A stretch of DNA of 64,000 nucleotides from Pedobacter africanus (GCF_900176535.1 NZ_FWXT01000002.1:310001-374000); one strand, 5' to 3'. Positions 7,986 to 17,237 are shown, counted from the stretch's first letter. The notes: generated by a model not told the origin, from the letters alone. Program-made: numbers and translations.

Positions 7986-8177
7986 TCAGATCTTTTTTAC
8001 TTTGGTGGCGTTGAGGCCCTTCTTTCCGTTTTCAATTTCATAACTGACCCGGTCGTTCTCTCTTATCGGAGCGCTAAGCGCGCTGGCATGTACAAACAAT
8101 TCAGGATCCCCGTTGCTGGGTACAATGAAGCCAAATCCTTTCGACTCATTAAAAAATTTTACTGTTCCTTCTGGCAT
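7986..8177 (-). CDS. Cold-shock domain protein (CspA family)
   Basis: This 63-residue single-domain protein binds single-stranded nucleic acid. The RNP1 motif KGFGFIV is at residues 14-20 and the RNP2 motif LFVHASAL is near 27-34. The opening MPEGTVKFFNESKGFGFI and the ending GLNATKVKKI are those of short Bacteroidota CspA-like proteins. The family acts as an RNA chaperone during cold or general stress. It lies immediately upstream of the broken STAS gene on the same strand. Confidence 0.95.
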   Translation of the reverse strand: MPEGTVKFFNESKGFGFIVPSNGDPELFVHASALSAPIRENDRVSYEIENGKKGLNATKVKKI

Positions 8178-8436
8178 GGTGTTTTTATTAAAAATTAGGT
8201 GTTAGGCAAACTCTGGTTTGTTCCGTTACGGGGGTTATAACAGTCAGGTCTGAGTTTTTGTTTCCTAAAATATTATAATAATTTTTATGAAACAATCTGT
8301 TTTACAGTGTGTTGAAGTTAAGCTAACTAAATCCGCAGACTACTGATATGTGATAGGCCATGAGTTTATGGGGAGCGCTTTGATGAAAAAGAGGATGATT
8401 GTGTAAAAGTTGTTTTTAAAACCTTAATCGATTTGT

Positions 8437-9399
8437 ATGAATATTTTAAGTAAGTACGCACTGATTACTGGTGCAACCAGTGGCATCGGTTATGAACTGG
8501 CAAAGCTGTTTGCAGCAGACGGATATAACCTGATTATTGTAGCCCGGGACCAGCAGGAGCTGGAAAATAAAGCTGCTGAGTTCAAAACCAACGGTATTGA
8601 TGTTCGATGCATTGCGCAGGATCTGTTTGACCCGGGAAATGCTTTTGCTGTTTATGAGGAAGTAAAATCTCTAGGAATTCCAATAGAAATACTTGTGAAT
8701 GATGCAGGACAGGGGGTATATGGACTATTCAGTGAAACCGATATTGACCGGGAGCTGGACATCATTGATCTGAATGTTTCTTCATTAGTGATCCTGACTA
8801 AGTTATTTTTAAAGGATATGTTGGCAAGAAATTCCGGTAAGATTTTGAATGTGGCCTCTATTGCCAGTAAAAGTCCGGGGCCATGGCAATCGGTTTATCA
8901 TGGTACCAAGGCATTTGTGCTATCTTTTACCGAGGCGATCAGGGAGGAACTGAAAGATACTGGCATTAGCGTCACCGCGCTTATGCCGGGAGTAACGGAT
9001 ACAGATTTCTTCCGTAAAGCGGATATGCTGGAAAGCAAAGCGGTCCAGGATAAGTCGGCTATGGCAGATCCTGCGGATGTAGCAAAAGACGGTTATGATG
9101 CCTTAATGGCAGGTAAGGATAAAGTGGTGTCTGGTCTGAAAAATAAAGTGCAGGTAGCGATGGGGAATGTTATGCCTGACAGTATGCTTGCCCATCAGAT
9201 GGCTGAGCAGCAGAAGCCTGCAGGAAATGAAGAACTGCCGGAAGATCAGGATCAGTCGGCGATTGTGAATGAGGATGCTGAATTTGAAAACAGCGCTGTG
9301 GATCCAGGAGTTGTGTCCCCGGAAACGCAGGAAGATGGTGATGATGCTGAGGATCAGGGACAAGATGAGGAATCAGCAGATCAGCAAAATGCTACCTGA
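8437..9399 (+). CDS. Short-chain dehydrogenase with acidic C-terminal tail
   Basis: This 320-residue protein has an SDR core of about 250 residues (COG0300 type). ALITGATSGIGYELAKLFAA is the nucleotide site, NDAGQG the structural motif, NVASIASKSPG holds the catalytic serine, and YHGTKAF is the Tyr-x3-Lys. After residue 250 it changes to an acidic, disordered extension rich in Glu, Asp and Gln (ETQEDGDDAEDQGQDEES). The extension resembles the free acidic protein at 4695-4928. Its role is unknown; it may mediate protein contacts or solubility under stress. Confidence 0.88.
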   Translation: MNILSKYALITGATSGIGYELAKLFAADGYNLIIVARDQQELENKAAEFKTNGIDVRCIAQDLFDPGNAFAVYEEVKSLGIPIEILVNDAGQGVYGLFSETDIDRELDIIDLNVSSLVILTKLFLKDMLARNSGKILNVASIASKSPGPWQSVYHGTKAFVLSFTEAIREELKDTGISVTALMPGVTDTDFFRKADMLESKAVQDKSAMADPADVAKDGYDALMAGKDKVVSGLKNKVQVAMGNVMPDSMLAHQMAEQQKPAGNEELPEDQDQSAIVNEDAEFENSAVDPGVVSPETQEDGDDAEDQGQDEESADQQNAT

Positions 9400-9435
9400 A
9401 GAGTTGGGTGGGGAGATAAGATTTCCTGAAAATCC

Positions 9436-9705
9436 ATGGCACGGGAATAAAAGAAAGTCCGACCGGTAAAAAGATTTTGGTGCAGTGTATGTGCCGAATT
9501 CCATGGTTGAACTGAAGTCTGGCCGTTATGATCTGGCATTTAAAACAGATGATAAGGGGCGGCTTATACTGTTGTTTATGGGGAAAAAGGATGCCTGTGG
9601 TAAAATAATGGGTGAGCGTTATGCAAGACGCCTGCTGATTGGGTGCAGATGGCAAGGTGGTCAAAGACCATTGGGACCACAAGGGTAAAGCTACCGCGCA
9701 ATTGT
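9436..9705 (+). pseudogene. Small hypothetical protein with several frameshifts
   Basis: Joining three frames gives one continuous, sensible protein. An ATG at 9436 starts MAR; one frame gives GIKESPTGKKILVQ; the next gives VYVPNSMVELKSGRYDLAFK through GERYARRLLIG; the last gives ADGKVVKDHWDHKGKATAQL with a TAG at 9703-9705. The shifts fall near 9445, near 9485 (one base missing before GTGTATGTG) and near 9641 (an extra G in ATTGGGTGC). Each is one or two bases. The family is unnamed. Either the gene is dead or this stretch of the assembly has indel errors. Confidence 0.55.
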
Positions 9706-9879
9706 AGAAAGTGCACTTTTTTTACGGTTATAATTGTGTGCCTTTAAAGCGTCAGGGGTAGTCTTCATGGCCAGTCGGTGTTAAATAAAAGTAAACAAAT
9801 TAAAATTAACCGAAAGGTTTTGTAGTAGGAAACAAACTTTCCTGCTATTTAATTTGTTATATAAGCTCACAACCTTTCC

Positions 9880-10965
9880 ATGTCCAATAATAGCAAACAG
9901 ATCGGTGAACTGACCGAAATCAACGAAGCGCTGGAGAACTATTTCAGCAATACGATTATACCCCAGCTCTTTGTAGACGCAAACCTGATATTGCGAAAGT
10001 ATACCCCACCTGCTATGAAACAATTCAAACTTCGGGAGGAATTTATTGGAAAGCCACTGGTAGGGATAGAGGAGAATTTCCGGTATCCGTCGATCATCGG
10101 AAACATTCAAACGGTGATTGCTACAGGCGAGATTCTGGAAAAAGAAATACAGACTACTGATCTGAGCTGGTACCAGATGAATATTTTGCCCTATATGGTG
10201 CGGAAGGAAAATAAGACCAATGGCGTGATCATTACTTTTGTAGACATTACAGCCAGGATTCGTGACCTGAAAGAGCAGGAAAAATTAATTGCGGAGCATG
10301 AGCTGTTGCTGGATACGATTGCCCACGATATTAAAAATCCGATTCTTGGGCTTGCACTTACGATACAAATGCTGAAAAGGTTGCCTGAAAAAGATATACA
10401 AATGTTCCCTGCCTTGCTCGGAAACGTAGAGAATAGCCTGGACTCCATACAGAGGGTGATCCATGATCTGGTCGATTCACGCTGGAAAAATCAACGGGTG
10501 CACCCGACCGAGGAATTACTGGATATTGGTAATATTTTGGAAGATGTCCGTTTGTCTCTGGCTGCTCAAATCCAGGAATCAGGTGCGAGGATCAGCCAGC
10601 ATATAGAATGTCCGGAAATTAAATTTGTGCGGCGAAAGCTGCGCAGCATCATTTATAACCTGTTGAATAATGCCATTAAGTATACGGCAGAGGGCCAATG
10701 CCCGGAAGTGGAGATCCGTTGCCGGAAGGAAAATGACTATTTTGTGATCAGTGTTTCCGACAAAGGCATCGGTATGACCCCGCATGAACGCCAGTCTATT
10801 TTTGAGAAATTCCAGCGGGTTAAACTGAATTGTGAAGGTTCGGGTGTAGGATTATATCTTGTGCATACCATGGTTTCGGCGGCGGGAGGAAGGATTGAAC
10901 TGGAAAGTGAGCCAGGTAAAGGTTCTGTTTTCAGCGTATGCTTAAAGGACAGTTCCCATACTTAG
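9880..10965 (+). CDS. PAS-domain sensor histidine kinase
   Basis: This 361-residue kinase appears cytoplasmic because no transmembrane segment is visible. A PAS domain occupies about residues 20-125. The HisKA helix contains LLDTIAHDIKNPILGLAL with the phospho-accepting His near residue 149. The HATPase domain shows IYNLLNNAIKYT (N box), VSDKGIGMT (G1) and GSGVGLYLVHTM (G2). All key residues are present, so it should be active. No response regulator is adjacent, so its partner is encoded elsewhere. The input signal sensed by the PAS domain is not predictable. Confidence 0.92.
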   Translation: MSNNSKQIGELTEINEALENYFSNTIIPQLFVDANLILRKYTPPAMKQFKLREEFIGKPLVGIEENFRYPSIIGNIQTVIATGEILEKEIQTTDLSWYQMNILPYMVRKENKTNGVIITFVDITARIRDLKEQEKLIAEHELLLDTIAHDIKNPILGLALTIQMLKRLPEKDIQMFPALLGNVENSLDSIQRVIHDLVDSRWKNQRVHPTEELLDIGNILEDVRLSLAAQIQESGARISQHIECPEIKFVRRKLRSIIYNLLNNAIKYTAEGQCPEVEIRCRKENDYFVISVSDKGIGMTPHERQSIFEKFQRVKLNCEGSGVGLYLVHTMVSAAGGRIELESEPGKGSVFSVCLKDSSHT

Positions 10966-11044
10966 CCAATTGTCTTGTACTCATCCCTATGTTTTCAGAT
11001 TAAAGCATTTCGTATTTATACGTGCTGATGCCAGTAACCGGCTT

Positions 11045-11206
11045 ATGATTGTTTACCGTAAACTGAAAGCTTATCGCAAGGAAGCTACTTTGATCAGGAA
11101 AGTCATTGCTGCCCATGAAAAAGACATGGAAAAGCGGCAGCGTTCCTGGGTGAAGAGTTATCAAAATCGTACTGGTGCAATGCAACGGGGCTCCTGTGTT
11201 CCATGA
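11045..11206 (+). CDS. Small basic hypothetical protein
   Basis: From the ATG at 11045 the frame encodes 53 residues rich in Lys and Arg (YRKLKAYRKEATLIRKVIAA). A TTG-initiated extension to 10970 is possible but reads poorly. The last codons run into the stem of the terminator at 11185-11216. No family is recognised. It could be a genuine small gene after the kinase or a chance ORF. Confidence 0.3.
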   Translation: MIVYRKLKAYRKEATLIRKVIAAHEKDMEKRQRSWVKSYQNRTGAMQRGSCVP

Positions 11207-11216
11207 GCCCCGTTTT
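11185..11216. terminator. Intrinsic terminator between the kinase region and the Mn-catalase gene
   Basis: ACGGGGCTC (11185-11193) and GAGCCCCGT (11205-11213) form a perfect nine-base-pair stem with an 11-base loop and are followed by TTTT. It lies just before the end of the convergent catalase gene at 11223. On the + strand it ends the kinase transcript; the short A-rich sequence on its left may let it act weakly on the other strand too. Confidence 0.8.
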
Positions 11217-11222
11217 AAGATT

Positions 11223-12164
11223 TTAAGATTTGGCGTCATAATCGCTCCATGTTGCTACACCCTCGGGTTCTGAGGATTTAACTTCATTGCTCTTCAGCTC
11301 GCTCATCTCTTTGTCCAACTCATCGGTTTCCTCAAGTTCATCAACTTTAGGGTCCTCCAGGTCGGTGAGTCCTTTTGTTTGTTTTACGTGATCCAGTGGG
11401 TTTTCAATGTATTCCCACTGTTTACCAAGGTCAGGCATTTCACCCTCATTCCATGGTCCCTGTACGCTCTGTTCTGGTGAGAAGTTAAAGTACTGCTGGG
11501 TGAACCGAGGATCGGCTTGTAATACACCGGGTGGGAAATTAGGTTGAATGGATTCAAGGGCTGCTTCGAACATTTTATAGTGGGCTACCTCACGTGTCAT
11601 CAGAAAAGCAAGTGTGTCTTTCACATATGGATCGTCGGTAAACTTCATCAGGTGCTCATAAACCAACTTGGCTCTGGATTCTGATGCCAGGTTGCTTCTA
11701 AGATCGACGGTCAAATCTCCGTTAGAGTGGATATAGGACGCGCACCATGGAATGCCCTGACTGTTTCTTAAGGTGGGGCCGCCACCTGTAATCATAGTAA
11801 ATTGCGGATTGGCATTTAATGCGGCATGAATGATATTCTCTTTTGCTGCTTTGCCTTCCAAAACCTGCATAATTTCTGAGGAGTCCGCGGCATTTTTAAG
11901 CTCGCCGTTTACGCCTTTCAATAACATCTGGATAGTTGCACCAACGATCTCCAGGTGGGAGAATTCTTCGGTTGCGATGTCCATCAGCATATCGTATTTG
12001 TCCGGATGTGGATTTTTTGCACCAAATGCCTGGGTAAAATACTGCATAGCTGCAGCAAGTTCGCCATTTTCTCCACCGAACTGTTCCAGCAAGATGTTGG
12101 CAAATGCAGGATCGGGTTTAGAAACCCTGGCATTGAATTGTAAATCTTTTGAGTGGTGAAACAT
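11223..12164 (-). CDS. Manganese (non-haem) catalase
   Basis: This 313-residue protein belongs to the dimanganese catalase family, which converts hydrogen peroxide to water and oxygen. The ferritin-like bundle ligands are recognisable: E35 in GGENGELAAAMQY, the E-x-x-H at 67-70 in ATEEFSHLEIVGA, and a second Glu/His set in the later helices (LVYEHLMKF and TREVAHYKMFEAAL). The glycine-rich loop GGGPTLRNSQGIPW is also typical. The C-terminal 60 residues are acidic and variable, as in Bacteroidota members. In this group it is commonly linked to DUF892 proteins; a DUF892 remnant stands just upstream (12197-12363). Confidence 0.95.
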   Translation of the reverse strand: MFHHSKDLQFNARVSKPDPAFANILLEQFGGENGELAAAMQYFTQAFGAKNPHPDKYDMLMDIATEEFSHLEIVGATIQMLLKGVNGELKNAADSSEIMQVLEGKAAKENIIHAALNANPQFTMITGGGPTLRNSQGIPWCASYIHSNGDLTVDLRSNLASESRAKLVYEHLMKFTDDPYVKDTLAFLMTREVAHYKMFEAALESIQPNFPPGVLQADPRFTQQYFNFSPEQSVQGPWNEGEMPDLGKQWEYIENPLDHVKQTKGLTDLEDPKVDELEETDELDKEMSELKSNEVKSSEPEGVATWSDYDAKS

Positions 12165-12196
12165 AATGTTGTTTTTAGGTAAATGTGTTTTGTGAC

Positions 12197-12363
12197 TTAT
12201 TCGGCGCTTGCCGGTTCGTTGATAGCGCTAACTGCAATTTCTGTCAATGCAATATCAGTAGCTTTCTCATCTACAAGAATTCATGGAATTCTGAGTTTTC
12301 CGTTTTTCCGGATTTTGATTGAGCTGTTGTAGCAGTTCCGTTTTTTTTTGCTGTAGTTGCCAT
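12197..12363 (-). pseudogene. DUF892 (YciF-like ferritin fold) gene with the centre deleted
   Basis: The start (ATG at 12361-12363) reads MATTAKKNGTATTAQSKSGK then TENSEFHEF, the usual N-terminus of Bacteroidota DUF892 proteins. After one frame change near 12275 it continues LVDEKATDIALTEIAVSAIN and stops at 12197, which is the usual C-terminus (DEEKAT...LTEIA). Intact family members are about 170-190 residues, so roughly 120-130 residues are missing. Two GAATTC copies (12277-12282 and 12286-12291) flank the join region, and the retained GATGAG could have served as microhomology. These proteins are stress-induced in other bacteria. Confidence 0.75.
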
Positions 12364-12508
12364 AGTTTTGTTGATTTAAGAATGTTCATGAATTACTTAT
12401 CCAGTATTTATTTGCAGCTATAACATTTGCTGTATTGCTTAGTTTTCAGATTCAGAAAGACCAGTATTTATGCTATTAAGTTTGCGTTAATTACGGGTCA
12501 ATCAGTAC

Positions 12509-14608
12509 TTACAACCGTTGATGGAAGTATTCATCGAGCCCCTTTTCCAAACTTGGTAATGGTTTCCCCCTGCTGGTTTCAAGGGCGCTATTCGCTGGCC
12601 TTAATGCAGGCAGATTTAATTTGTATTGGGAAATAGGTTGTATGTTGCTGCCATCCAGCCCTCCGCGTTTGGCAACAGCTAATGCTAGCTCGTACCAGCT
12701 TATTGAGCCGTTGTTAGTCAGGTGCCAGATTCCTTGTTCATGATCGATGAGCAGGTCAAGTGCCGCATGAACCAAGTGTGGAATGTAGGTTGCTGTTATC
12801 ACTACATCATCCATTGCAGTTAAACTTTCACCGTTTTTTAGTTTTTCTAAAACTGCTGTTACAAAATTGTGGCCATCCCAAGGCCCAAAAAAGGAGCTGG
12901 TACGGATGATAAGTGAGGAAGGAAGTATGGATAAGACCCTTTTTTCAGCTTCTGCCTTACTGAACCCATAGTTATTCAATGGACTGACCGGGTCATTTTC
13001 CCTATAGGCAGCTTGTCTAATTCCATCGAATACTAAATCTGAAGAAAAATTCAGGAACAGAATTTGATGTTCGCGGCAGGTCTTTGCCAGGTTGATCGGC
13101 CCTAAGGTATTGGTAAGGAAACAGGGCTCGAAGTTCCCTTCCGCAATATCTACATTGACATAGCCTGCGGCATTGATGATTGCCCAAGGCTTGTGAAGTA
13201 AAATGAAATTTTCTATCTGCTCTATTAACGCCACATTTAGTTCGTTGCTTTTCGGTGCAAGGAAATGAATGTTTCGGTCAGAGCAAATCTTCACAAACGC
13301 AGTTCCTAGCGTACCGGAGCCGCCAATGATCAGCACTGGAGATGAGGTTTGCGCGGGGGGCTCCTGGTTTTGCCACCAGCCAGGGGAATTGATCAGCGGA
13401 CTTTGATAGATTTTTTGTCGCGCCAGAGCGGTAATGAATTTAGTTATCGCCGTTGGTCTGGGGCTGCCAGAACTCAGGTCAAAAACACCGGATTCGTAGT
13501 TTCCTTTTTCTTCGGTCAGGAGCTTATCCCAGCCGTAGGCACCAAAAAGTGCCCAAAAGGTGATTGCTGTAATCTGGATACCTTCCGCATTGAGCTGGGC
13601 ACAATCTTCCCAAATGGATTTTAACCAGCGTAGCTGGTCCTCTCTTCCACAACAGAGGTGGGCCTCTGTAATGGCCATTGGTAGCCGATATCGTTGCCAT
13701 GCTTCCTTCATCAAGTTAGCTATTCCTTCAAGCTTAGCTTCTGGATGGCGTACAGCTTCTACATCGGCATATGCAATCCGTCCGTTTCCGCCATGACTGC
13801 TTGGAGGATGGATTTCCAGTTTGTGATCCAGGTAGCGTTCAGAGGTTACATAATAGTTGAATCCAAGCAGATCTGGCGGTAATGGGTTTTCTATAAAAAA
13901 ACTAAGCTGATCTTTTTGGATTCCCTGTTCTATAATATATTTCCATAGCGGATGCCTATGGCCTACCTTTCCACAAAGTAAGTCAATACTGAGCCACCTG
14001 CGGTGGTTTTCAAAAGTGATTTGATGTTTCAGCTCGCAGGTGCCGTGGATTTTTGTTAAGTCTTCTGTAAACACCAGCTGCGCTTTAGGGTTTACTTCCC
14101 TGATGGCCCGCATAGCCAGGATGGTGCCTTTACATTGGTTGATCAGGAGGTTTAAAAAATCTTTACTGTTCTTTTGGTGAGGATACCACAGGCCATAAAG
14201 CCCGCAAAACCTCGCTGTAGTTAATGGTTCGTTAACAGGCGTATAACTATTGATCCATGGAAATTTTTGCGCAACCATTTTAGCATATATGGCAAGTTGC
14301 TCTGCAAAATCATCGCTATGAATTCCAGCATTCCCTGGGCCTGAACCGTGATGAACTAAGCCGGCGATCACATTGATTTTACGATGTTTCAGCAAGTTCA
14401 GGTGTTTTTCAACCGCCCAGTCGGGTGCCTCGCCAGGATTGGGCCAGTTTTTTTCCCATAGCACGGGAAATCTGATTGTTTTGATTCCTAGCTTAATGAC
14501 TTCATCAAGCATTTCTGGCCTGCTATATAGGTCGTTATATTCCAATTGATCGAAATAACTCTTGTCTATCCGATTGATACTACACTCAATTCCTCCCCAG
14601 ACTTCCAT
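12509..14608 (-). CDS. Fused family 1 glycosidase-like and RmlD-type reductase
   Basis: This 699-residue protein has two enzyme modules. Residues 1 to about 410 match a GH1-type TIM barrel: YTPVNEPLTTARF carries the acid/base Glu of the NEP motif, and LPMAITEAHLCCG carries the probable nucleophile Glu of the I-T-E motif. Residues from about 425 form an NAD(P)-dependent RmlD-like domain: VLIIGGSGTLGTAFVKI at the nucleotide site, INAAGYVNVDIAE, and NNYGFSKAEAEKRV with the Tyr-x3-Lys. The RmlD part normally makes dTDP-rhamnose. The gene overlaps glf by 23 bases and follows a glycosyltransferase gene, pointing to surface polysaccharide or glycolipid synthesis. The substrate of the glycosidase half is unknown. 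Confidence 0.88.
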   Translation of the reverse strand: MEVWGGIECSINRIDKSYFDQLEYNDLYSRPEMLDEVIKLGIKTIRFPVLWEKNWPNPGEAPDWAVEKHLNLLKHRKINVIAGLVHHGSGPGNAGIHSDDFAEQLAIYAKMVAQKFPWINSYTPVNEPLTTARFCGLYGLWYPHQKNSKDFLNLLINQCKGTILAMRAIREVNPKAQLVFTEDLTKIHGTCELKHQITFENHRRWLSIDLLCGKVGHRHPLWKYIIEQGIQKDQLSFFIENPLPPDLLGFNYYVTSERYLDHKLEIHPPSSHGGNGRIAYADVEAVRHPEAKLEGIANLMKEAWQRYRLPMAITEAHLCCGREDQLRWLKSIWEDCAQLNAEGIQITAITFWALFGAYGWDKLLTEEKGNYESGVFDLSSGSPRPTAITKFITALARQKIYQSPLINSPGWWQNQEPPAQTSSPVLIIGGSGTLGTAFVKICSDRNIHFLAPKSNELNVALIEQIENFILLHKPWAIINAAGYVNVDIAEGNFEPCFLTNTLGPINLAKTCREHQILFLNFSSDLVFDGIRQAAYRENDPVSPLNNYGFSKAEAEKRVLSILPSSLIIRTSSFFGPWDGHNFVTAVLEKLKNGESLTAMDDVVITATYIPHLVHAALDLLIDHEQGIWHLTNNGSISWYELALAVAKRGGLDGSNIQPISQYKLNLPALRPANSALETSRGKPLPSLEKGLDEYFHQRL

Positions 14609-15731
14609 TACTTAAATTTTGGGTTACTGTACTCAGTGAATCCTCAGTTTGTATTTTTTTGAATGTGCTCAGTGCTTGTGCAACTACCTGGTCCATGTTA
14701 TAGTATTTATAGGTAGCCAGGCGACCAACAAAATAAGTGTGTTCCAGTTTCATTGCCAGTTTTTTATACTTTTCATAAAGCGCGGTGTTGTCGGGTTTGG
14801 GAATAGGATAATAAGGGTCACCCTCAGCTTTTGGAAATTCATAGACGATTGATGTCTTTTTGTGTTGCTGGCCCGAAAGATGTTTGAATTCAGTGATGCG
14901 GGTAAAACCATAATCATTCGGATAATTGACAGTGCCCGTAGGCTGAAAATTCTCCTGATCTAAAGTTTCGAACTTGAATTCGATTGAGCGATAGGGCAAT
15001 CTGCCAAACTGGTATTCAAAATATTCGTCAATAGGCCCGGTAAAAATGAGCTTTTTATAATTCACTTCGTCAATCAGGTCTTTGTAATCTGTATTTAACA
15101 TTAGGTGAATATTGGGGTGATCGACCATTTTTTCGAACATTTTTGTGTATCCATGGAGTGGCATGGCCTGGTAGGTATCGGTGAAATACCGATCGTCTTT
15201 ATTGGTTCGGGTGGGAACACGGGCAGTTACTGATGCATTGAGTTCAGAGGGATCCATATCCCATTGTTTTTTGGTGTACCCTTTGAAAAACTTTTCATAC
15301 AGTTCCCTGCCTACAACGCTGACTACAACATCTTCGGAAGTCGTAATGTCTTTCTTTTTCTCGGCTTTTGATTCGAAAAATGCAGTGAGCTCACTACTGG
15401 AAAGGTTTAAGCCATAAAGCGTGTTGATTGTCGTCAAATTGATTGGCATCGGCACTAACTGTCCGTCCAGGCTGGCAAGTACTCTGTGCTGATAATTACG
15501 CCAGTCTGTGAACTTGGATAGATACATGAAGACTTCCCCGGAATTGGTGTGGAAGATGTGCGGGCCATATTTATGTACCAGTATGCCTGCTTGATCATAA
15601 TGGTCATATGCGTTTCCGGCAATATGATTGCGTTTATCTATCAGCAGTATTTTTTTATTTGCTACGGTCGCCAGTCGTTCTGCCAGGACACTGCCTGCAA
15701 AACCGGCTCCTACAATCAGGTAATCGTACAT
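14586..15731 (-). CDS. glf: UDP-galactopyranose mutase
   Basis: This 381-residue flavoenzyme interconverts UDP-galactopyranose and UDP-galactofuranose, the donor for galactofuranose in surface glycans. The FAD-binding start DYLIVGAGFAGSVLAERLA and the glycan-site segment VHKYGPHIFHTNSGEVF are characteristic. So are GYTKKQWDMDPSELNASV and RTNKDDRYFTDTYQAMP, and the C-terminal GRLATYKYYNMDQVV. The length equals the bacterial norm. It lies between the glycosyltransferase (one base away) and the glycosidase-reductase fusion, so all three are probably one transcript read leftwards. Confidence 0.96.
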   Translation of the reverse strand: MYDYLIVGAGFAGSVLAERLATVANKKILLIDKRNHIAGNAYDHYDQAGILVHKYGPHIFHTNSGEVFMYLSKFTDWRNYQHRVLASLDGQLVPMPINLTTINTLYGLNLSSSELTAFFESKAEKKKDITTSEDVVVSVVGRELYEKFFKGYTKKQWDMDPSELNASVTARVPTRTNKDDRYFTDTYQAMPLHGYTKMFEKMVDHPNIHLMLNTDYKDLIDEVNYKKLIFTGPIDEYFEYQFGRLPYRSIEFKFETLDQENFQPTGTVNYPNDYGFTRITEFKHLSGQQHKKTSIVYEFPKAEGDPYYPIPKPDNTALYEKYKKLAMKLEHTYFVGRLATYKYYNMDQVVAQALSTFKKIQTEDSLSTVTQNLSNGSLGRN

Positions 15732-15732
15732 A

Positions 15733-16875
15733 TTAACTGGCTAGTGAAATTTTCTCCTTTTCAGCTATGCAGTCGCAGATCAGGCTGGTCATTTCTAATT
15801 GAGTTTTATCCCATGACATCTCAGCCAGAAAGCTGTTTACTTGCTTCTCCCATGGACTGCGATTTTGAGTCTGCAGTTTTTTTTCGATTGCTATTGCAAA
15901 GGTTCTACTGTCTGGACAGATGTGTACCAGGTTCTGAGTTCCATATGGATGGATCACATCGTAGATTGGTGTAGAGACTACCGGAATACCTGCTGCCAGG
16001 TATTCTGGTGTCTTTGTTGGTGAGATAAATCTTGTTGATTCGTTGAGGAGGAATGGTATCATGGCTACATCCCAGCCGGCAAGGTAGCTGGGCAATTCAT
16101 GATAGGATTTCTGACCCAGGTAGTGGATGTTGGGTTGCTGGGGAAGCGTTGCAGGATCTATTTTAACCACCGGGCCGATAAGAATAATGTTCCAGCCAGG
16201 TTTATCTGTCGCTAGTTTTCGAACCAGTTCTATGTCGAAACGTTCATCAATTACACCGAAAAAACCAATCTTCGGGGCTTGGATGTGGAGTTGGTCAATT
16301 GCTTCCTCACAGGTTTTAGCTTTCCCAAAGTGTTCCTTTTCAATGCTGCTGGGAAATGGGTGTATGTTATCATGGTGCTGTTTTTTTGCTTGATAAAGGG
16401 ATTGTCCACCGGTAAAGACTACATCAGCTTTCTCCAGAAGGTATTGCTCAAATACGCTGATTTGTGAATGCGCAAACTTAAATCCGGAAAGTTCATCCAT
16501 GCAATCATAGACGATTGCTTTTGGCCGATGCTTTTCTGTGTAAGTAAGCGCCATTGGCGTGTAGTACCAAAACAGTGTTTGCTCGAGATCGAAGTTAGCT
16601 ATAAATTGATCGAAGAGTGCGGTGAGTGCCTGCACGGTCTGTTTCTCATTCAGTCCGTTCTGCAGGTGTGGTACAACAACCTGAAGGTTTTCTCCTTGTT
16701 TGGAGATGGATAAAAAAGATTCTTCATTTCCATCGAATATTGGCTCTTCGTAAAAAAATACGTTGGTTTGTTTGGAGAACCTGGTTAATAAATGTTGCGG
16801 ACGCTGATATACGAAATCCCATCTCAAATGGGACAAACAAATGAGGTTGGCGGGTAGGACTGGTTGTTCTTTCAT
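15733..16875 (-). CDS. Glycosyltransferase (GT-B, TuaH-like)
   Basis: This 380-residue protein has a typical GT-B arrangement. The N-terminal LICLSHLRWDFVYQRPQHLL is the hallmark of the TuaH-like glycosyltransferases. The second half contains IGFFGVIDERFDIELVRKLA and the nucleotide-sugar binding region FLLNESTRFISPTKTPEYLA, with the E-x7-E-like pattern in PTKTPEYLAAGIPVV. It is the first gene of the minus-strand sugar block. With UDP-galactofuranose produced next door, transfer of galactofuranose or a related sugar is plausible but not shown by the sequence. Confidence 0.85.
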   Translation of the reverse strand: MKEQPVLPANLICLSHLRWDFVYQRPQHLLTRFSKQTNVFFYEEPIFDGNEESFLSISKQGENLQVVVPHLQNGLNEKQTVQALTALFDQFIANFDLEQTLFWYYTPMALTYTEKHRPKAIVYDCMDELSGFKFAHSQISVFEQYLLEKADVVFTGGQSLYQAKKQHHDNIHPFPSSIEKEHFGKAKTCEEAIDQLHIQAPKIGFFGVIDERFDIELVRKLATDKPGWNIILIGPVVKIDPATLPQQPNIHYLGQKSYHELPSYLAGWDVAMIPFLLNESTRFISPTKTPEYLAAGIPVVSTPIYDVIHPYGTQNLVHICPDSRTFAIAIEKKLQTQNRSPWEKQVNSFLAEMSWDKTQLEMTSLICDCIAEKEKISLAS

Positions 16876-17048
16876 GTCGATGTTATTGAGTTAATAATAA
16901 GTTTAAGTGTTTGCAATGTGTTATTCAGGGGCCAGCAGCTTTTGGGTTACTCCCTGATTGAATGACAGCGAAGGCTATAACCCAGCCGGGGGGAAACTGT
17001 TTTGAGAATACGGTAATAGGGTATTTATTTGTCGTTTTAAGCGTAGTT

Positions 17049-17237
17049 CTATCTTGTCAAGGGGGAAATACCTGCTTTAGTCGAACACCTTTCCCTTTGT
17101 CCGGCATTTACTTCGTTTTTTATGATGTTGCCTACACCAGCAAAAAGGTCCTGATCAAGCAGCATGTCGCAAATGAGTGAATCTGGTTTGGTTTTGATTT
17201 TTTTTAAAGCCTTTTTCGTATTCCATTCCTCGGAAGA
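17049..17237 (-). pseudogene. Fragment of an Fpg/Nei-type DNA glycosylase
   Basis: Read leftwards from 17237, the frame gives ALKKIKTKPDSLICDMLLDQ followed by DLFAGVGNIIKNEV. This is the conserved central helix-two-turn-helix region of formamidopyrimidine-DNA glycosylase and endonuclease VIII (LLDQ-x-x-x-[AP]-G-[VI]-GN). After KNEV the reading becomes unrelated and ends at 17049. There is no N-terminal Pro catalytic segment and no C-terminal zinc finger. The gene, normally about 250-270 residues, is reduced to about 45 recognisable residues in the 454-base gap between 16876 and 17330. Confidence 0.7.

Noticed and set aside
12427..12636. A 69-codon + strand ORF
   Set aside because: It runs antisense into the end of the glycosidase-reductase gene and has no ribosome binding site or motif.
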